Assembly: GCA_026997215.1 (NCBI GenBank)
Contig: JALWJP010000196.1
Span: 1 to 7,995 of the forward strand
Direction: 5' to 3'
Length of the DNA stretch: 7,995 nt
Source of the DNA: Nanobdellati archaeon
GTDB lineage: Archaea > EX4484-52 > JAADEF01
The notes beneath the pieces were generated by a model. The model had not been told where the DNA came from and did no database searches. It saw only the letters and a program-made list of their open reading frames with translations. The number at the start of each line of letters is the position of its first letter. Position 1 is the first letter of the stretch. Positions 5,448 through 7,995 of the stretch are shown here, piece by piece. Both the position numbers and the translations under genes were made by a program.

Positions 5448-7898
5448 TAAAAAATTATTTTTCTTAATAAAACTATAAGGTAGAAGAGTTATTAACCCAA
5501 TAAGTAAAATGATTAGTAAATCAAAAGGATGTAACACAACCAACCCAAAATATTCTCGTAAAAAGGGTACATAAATAATAAGTAATTGCAAAACTACAAT
5601 TAATAAGAAAGATAAAACCATCACACGATTTGAGAAAATACTTTCTCCATATGAGCGTTTTATAGCATACATCCTTGTAAGTTCGTAAAATACTATAGCA
5701 GTTAAAGCCATAGTTTGCATATATGCAAGAGATTTGTGATCGTAAAACCATGCCAACAAAGCAATTATAGACCCGTAAAATATACCTACATATGCCATAT
5801 ACTTTAAATCATCTTTAGTAAGTATTCCTTTTTTTAAAACCTCTTTAAACTTTTTAGTCATCAGTCTTTTATTTGGTTTATCAAAAGAAAAAGAGATTGC
5901 AGGTAAACTATCAGTTACTAGATTCACCCACAATATATGGATGGGCTTTAAAGCAACAAACCCCAATAAAGTTGATAATAACACAACTGTGATCTCAGTA
6001 ATATTAGTACTTATAAGATAATTAATACTTTTTTTAATGTTATGAAATATATTTCTACCTTCTTCTATCGCTCCTACAATATTGGTAAAGTTATCATTCA
6101 ATAAAACAATATCTGCTGCCTCTTTAGCAACATCGCTTCCTCTTTCTCCCATTGCTATTCCTACGTCTGCATATTTTAATGCTAAAACATCATTAACTCC
6201 ATCTCCTGTCATCGAGACTATCCAACCCTGTTTCTTTAAAGCTTTAAGTATCTCATATTTATGTTCGGGATTAACTCTTGCAAAGATCCTTACTCCTTGC
6301 TTTAACGCATTATCAAAATCCTTTATCTCTTTCACTTCAACTGCTCCTCCTTTAATCCCTAATTTATTTGCTATATATTGTGCAGTTATTTTGCTATCTC
6401 CTGTGATCATAACAATATCCATGCCTGCTTCATAAGCTGTAGATATGGCCTCTTTAACCCCATCTCTTGGAAGATCAGCAAAACCTATAAGACCTACAAC
6501 TTCTTTTTTTTGCCCGTACTCAACCCCTAACGCTATAACCTTTTCTCCTTTTGAAGCTAAATGCTCGTAATCTTTAAATTGTTGAGAAGTCGCATTAAAC
6601 TCATTTAAAACTATCTCAGGAGCACCCTTAACTAATTCTAATATTTCTCCTTTAAATTTACACGTTACTTTCATTTTTTTAGAAGAAGAATCAAAAGGTA
6701 TTATGCTTAAAATCTCACATTCCAAAGGATAAGAAAAATATTTTTCAGCCCATTGCCTTAAACTTACATCTAAAGGATCTCCTTCATACTTAAGTTTTCC
6801 ATCTTTATAAACCAATTTTATATTATTACAATATAAAGCCACAAGTTCGCATAACTCCTTATTGTAGCACTTAAAAGAACTCACTTTCAACTTATTTTCA
6901 GTTAAAGTGCCTGTTTTATCCGTAGCTATAATATCGGTACTGCCAAATACCTCTAATACGTTTAAGTTCTTAACTAATGCTTCTCTTTTCAACATCTTTC
7001 GTGTTCCTTTAGCTAAAGATATAGTAATAATAGCAGGCAATCCTTCAGGAATGGCAGCTACTGCTAAACTTACAGCAATAAGCAGAGTTTCCCAGATACT
7101 TATATCTAATAATACTGCCGATAACAAAAATATAAGAAGAATGATCAAAGCAATTATTTTAGTTAAAGTATAACTTAAATCTTCCATTTGTTGAATGAAC
7201 GGGCTTTTTTCCTTTTCTATTACCTGTACTTTCTCAGATAGTTTACCAAATTCTGTTTGCTTACCAGTTCTTACAACTATTGCTTTTCCATATCCTTTTA
7301 GTACATAAGTACCTGCAAATCCCATATTTTCTTGTTCATAAAGTTCTTTTTTACCTTTTAAAGCCACATCTGTTTTATACACTCCTTTGCTTTCTCCCGT
7401 TAATATACTTTCATCAGTTTCCAAATTATTTGCTTCAATAAATCTTACATCAGCAGGAATTTTATCCCCTTCTTCCAATAAAATAATATCTCCTGGAACT
7501 AAATATCTCGCATCTATTACTTTTAATTTTCCTTCTCTTATCACTTTTACATAAGTAACCATATGTTTCTTAAGAGAATCTAAGGTCTTCCTCGCACTTT
7601 TTTCTTGAAAATACCCTATTAAAGCATTTAGCCACACTATAGCTAGAATGAGTATTGTTTCTTTTACTTCATTACTTACGAAATAATTAATAATAGAAGC
7701 TATTAACAACAGATATATAAGGGGGCTATTAAACTGTTTAATGAATAATTTCAAAGAATTTTCTTTTTTAACCGCTCTAATTTCATTAAAACCATACTCT
7801 TTCAATCTTCTATTAACCTCTTTTTCGTTTAAACCTTTTTTTTCATCACTCTTTAATATTTCAATAACTTTGTGCCAAGGTAATGCGTAATAATCCAT
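5439..7898 (-). CDS. P-type IIA cation-transporting ATPase (SERCA/PMR1-like, probable Ca2+ pump)
   Basis: With the ATG at 7896-7898 the protein is 819 residues and starts MDYYALPWHKVIEIL, the usual N-terminal cation ATPase domain. It would export or sequester Ca2+ (possibly Mn2+) using ATP. In order it shows M1-M2 (~59-96), A-domain TGES (167-170), M4 PEGLP (284-288), phosphorylation motif D327-KTGTLT, KGAPE (424-428), TGD (499-501), TGDGVND (564-570) and M5-M10 (~627-812). Ion-site residues matching SERCA E309, N768, E771, N796, T799 and D800 are present (E285, N632, E635, N659, T662, D663). The position of SERCA E908 appears to be Ser749. The nucleotide domain is compact: about 240 residues separate the phosphorylated Asp from TGDGVND's Asp, against about 350 in SERCA. 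An upstream ATG (7935-7937) would add 13 residues but lies in a repeat; I reject it. The stop is TAA. The Toprim gene follows closely. Confidence 0.94.
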   Translation of the reverse strand: MDYYALPWHKVIEILKSDEKKGLNEKEVNRRLKEYGFNEIRAVKKENSLKLFIKQFNSPLIYLLLIASIINYFVSNEVKETILILAIVWLNALIGYFQEKSARKTLDSLKKHMVTYVKVIREGKLKVIDARYLVPGDIILLEEGDKIPADVRFIEANNLETDESILTGESKGVYKTDVALKGKKELYEQENMGFAGTYVLKGYGKAIVVRTGKQTEFGKLSEKVQVIEKEKSPFIQQMEDLSYTLTKIIALIILLIFLLSAVLLDISIWETLLIAVSLAVAAIPEGLPAIITISLAKGTRKMLKREALVKNLNVLEVFGSTDIIATDKTGTLTENKLKVSSFKCYNKELCELVALYCNNIKLVYKDGKLKYEGDPLDVSLRQWAEKYFSYPLECEILSIIPFDSSSKKMKVTCKFKGEILELVKGAPEIVLNEFNATSQQFKDYEHLASKGEKVIALGVEYGQKKEVVGLIGFADLPRDGVKEAISTAYEAGMDIVMITGDSKITAQYIANKLGIKGGAVEVKEIKDFDNALKQGVRIFARVNPEHKYEILKALKKQGWIVSMTGDGVNDVLALKYADVGIAMGERGSDVAKEAADIVLLNDNFTNIVGAIEEGRNIFHNIKKSINYLISTNITEITVVLLSTLLGFVALKPIHILWVNLVTDSLPAISFSFDKPNKRLMTKKFKEVLKKGILTKDDLKYMAYVGIFYGSIIALLAWFYDHKSLAYMQTMALTAIVFYELTRMYAIKRSYGESIFSNRVMVLSFLLIVVLQLLIIYVPFLREYFGLVVLHPFDLLIILLIGLITLLPYSFIKKNNFLNS

Positions 7899-7921
7899 AA
7901 AAATATTATATGCCGAAATAA

Positions 7922-7932
7922 GATAAATAAAT
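7922..7932 (-). promoter_or_regulatory. Putative TATA box of the cation ATPase gene
   Basis: On the minus strand atttatttatc is centred about 29 nt upstream of the preferred ATG at 7896-7898, as expected for a leaderless archaeal transcript. No Shine-Dalgarno site precedes that ATG. If correct, the further upstream ATG at 7935-7937 would not be transcribed as a start codon. Confidence 0.4.
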
Positions 7933-7995
7933 AACATGAAGTTAACCCCTTTGTTTCCTGTGGAAACATGAAGTTTACATGAACCCCTTTGTTTC
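7933..7995. repeat. Imperfect tandem repeat upstream of the cation ATPase, cut by window end
   Basis: Two blocks occur twice in the same order. Block aacatgaagtt is at 7933-7943 and 7965-7975, and block aacccctttgtttc is at 7944-7957 and 7982-7995. In the first copy the blocks abut; in the second they are separated by tacatg (7976-7981). A 6-bp inverted repeat, GTTTCC-tgt-GGAAAC, spans 7953-7967 at the junction. The C4 and G-rich content contrasts with the AT-rich surroundings. It may continue beyond the window. It could be a tandem regulatory site, a small minisatellite, or the edge of a larger repeat array. Confidence 0.7.

Noticed and set aside
5521..5751. Second minus-strand frame within the cation ATPase C-terminal region
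   Set aside because: It lies wholly inside the M7-M10 coding region in another frame and resembles no known protein.
6082..6435. Open frame on the + strand inside the cation ATPase gene
   Set aside because: It is the antisense shadow of the conserved TGDGVND and TGD region, with no independent signal.
6907..7173. Open frame on the + strand opposite the DKTGTLT and M3-M4 region
   Set aside because: It is an antisense shadow of a conserved gene and has no recognisable protein features.
7899..7937. Upstream ATG adding 13 residues to the cation ATPase
   Set aside because: The added residues (MLFIYLISAYNIF) do not fit the family N-terminus, the ATG lies inside the repeated block, and the probable TATA box sits downstream of it. 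The ATG at 7896-7898 fits the family start.
7933..7995. Edge of a CRISPR array (repeats ending in GTTTC or starting with GAAAC)
   Set aside because: The repeat spacing is only 38 bp and the 24-bp interval itself contains a copy of the other repeated block, so there is no unique spacer of normal length. Only sequence beyond the window could revive this.

Overview
The window looks like compact, AT-rich archaeal DNA. The signs are class III (prepilin-type) signal peptides of archaeal form, GGAGGTG-type ribosome binding sites beside apparently leaderless starts, TATA-like boxes about 27 to 29 nt upstream of those leaderless starts, oligo-T stops, and very tight or overlapping gene ends. A small-genome lineage such as a DPANN archaeon (for example Woesearchaeota or Pacearchaeota) is my inference. 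No rRNA or marker gene is present to prove it.

Layout. At 1-557 (+) are the 3' end of an unidentified gene and a translationally coupled small class III signal peptide protein. At 550-4048 (-) is an operon-like run that encodes the motor of an archaeal type IV pilus or secretion-like filament. Its order of transcription is a VirB11/FlaI-type ATPase, then two separate T2SF (TadC/FlaJ-like) membrane platform proteins. A short 63-bp divergent promoter region (4049-4111) separates it from two rightward pilin genes at 4112-5086. These look like paralogues with a shared four-cysteine pattern and have an oligo-T tract between them. At 5058-7898 (-) are a full-length P-type IIA (SERCA-like) cation ATPase and, just downstream, a small stand-alone Toprim protein resembling UPF0292. 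The right edge (7933-7995) carries a short, imperfect tandem repeat upstream of the ATPase promoter, cut by the window end.

How they fit. The ATPase and two platform halves would assemble and drive a surface filament built from the two disulfide-rich pilins. The small protein at 192-557 may be a minor pilin-like subunit. The prepilin peptidase needed to process them is not in the window, and neither are the archaellum accessory genes, so the filament's function (adhesion, uptake, secretion or motility) cannot be read from here. The Ca2+-type pump and Toprim protein form a separate, apparently unrelated unit. No stretch over 300 bases lacks a gene, and I saw no RNA gene, insertion sequence or convincing CRISPR array.
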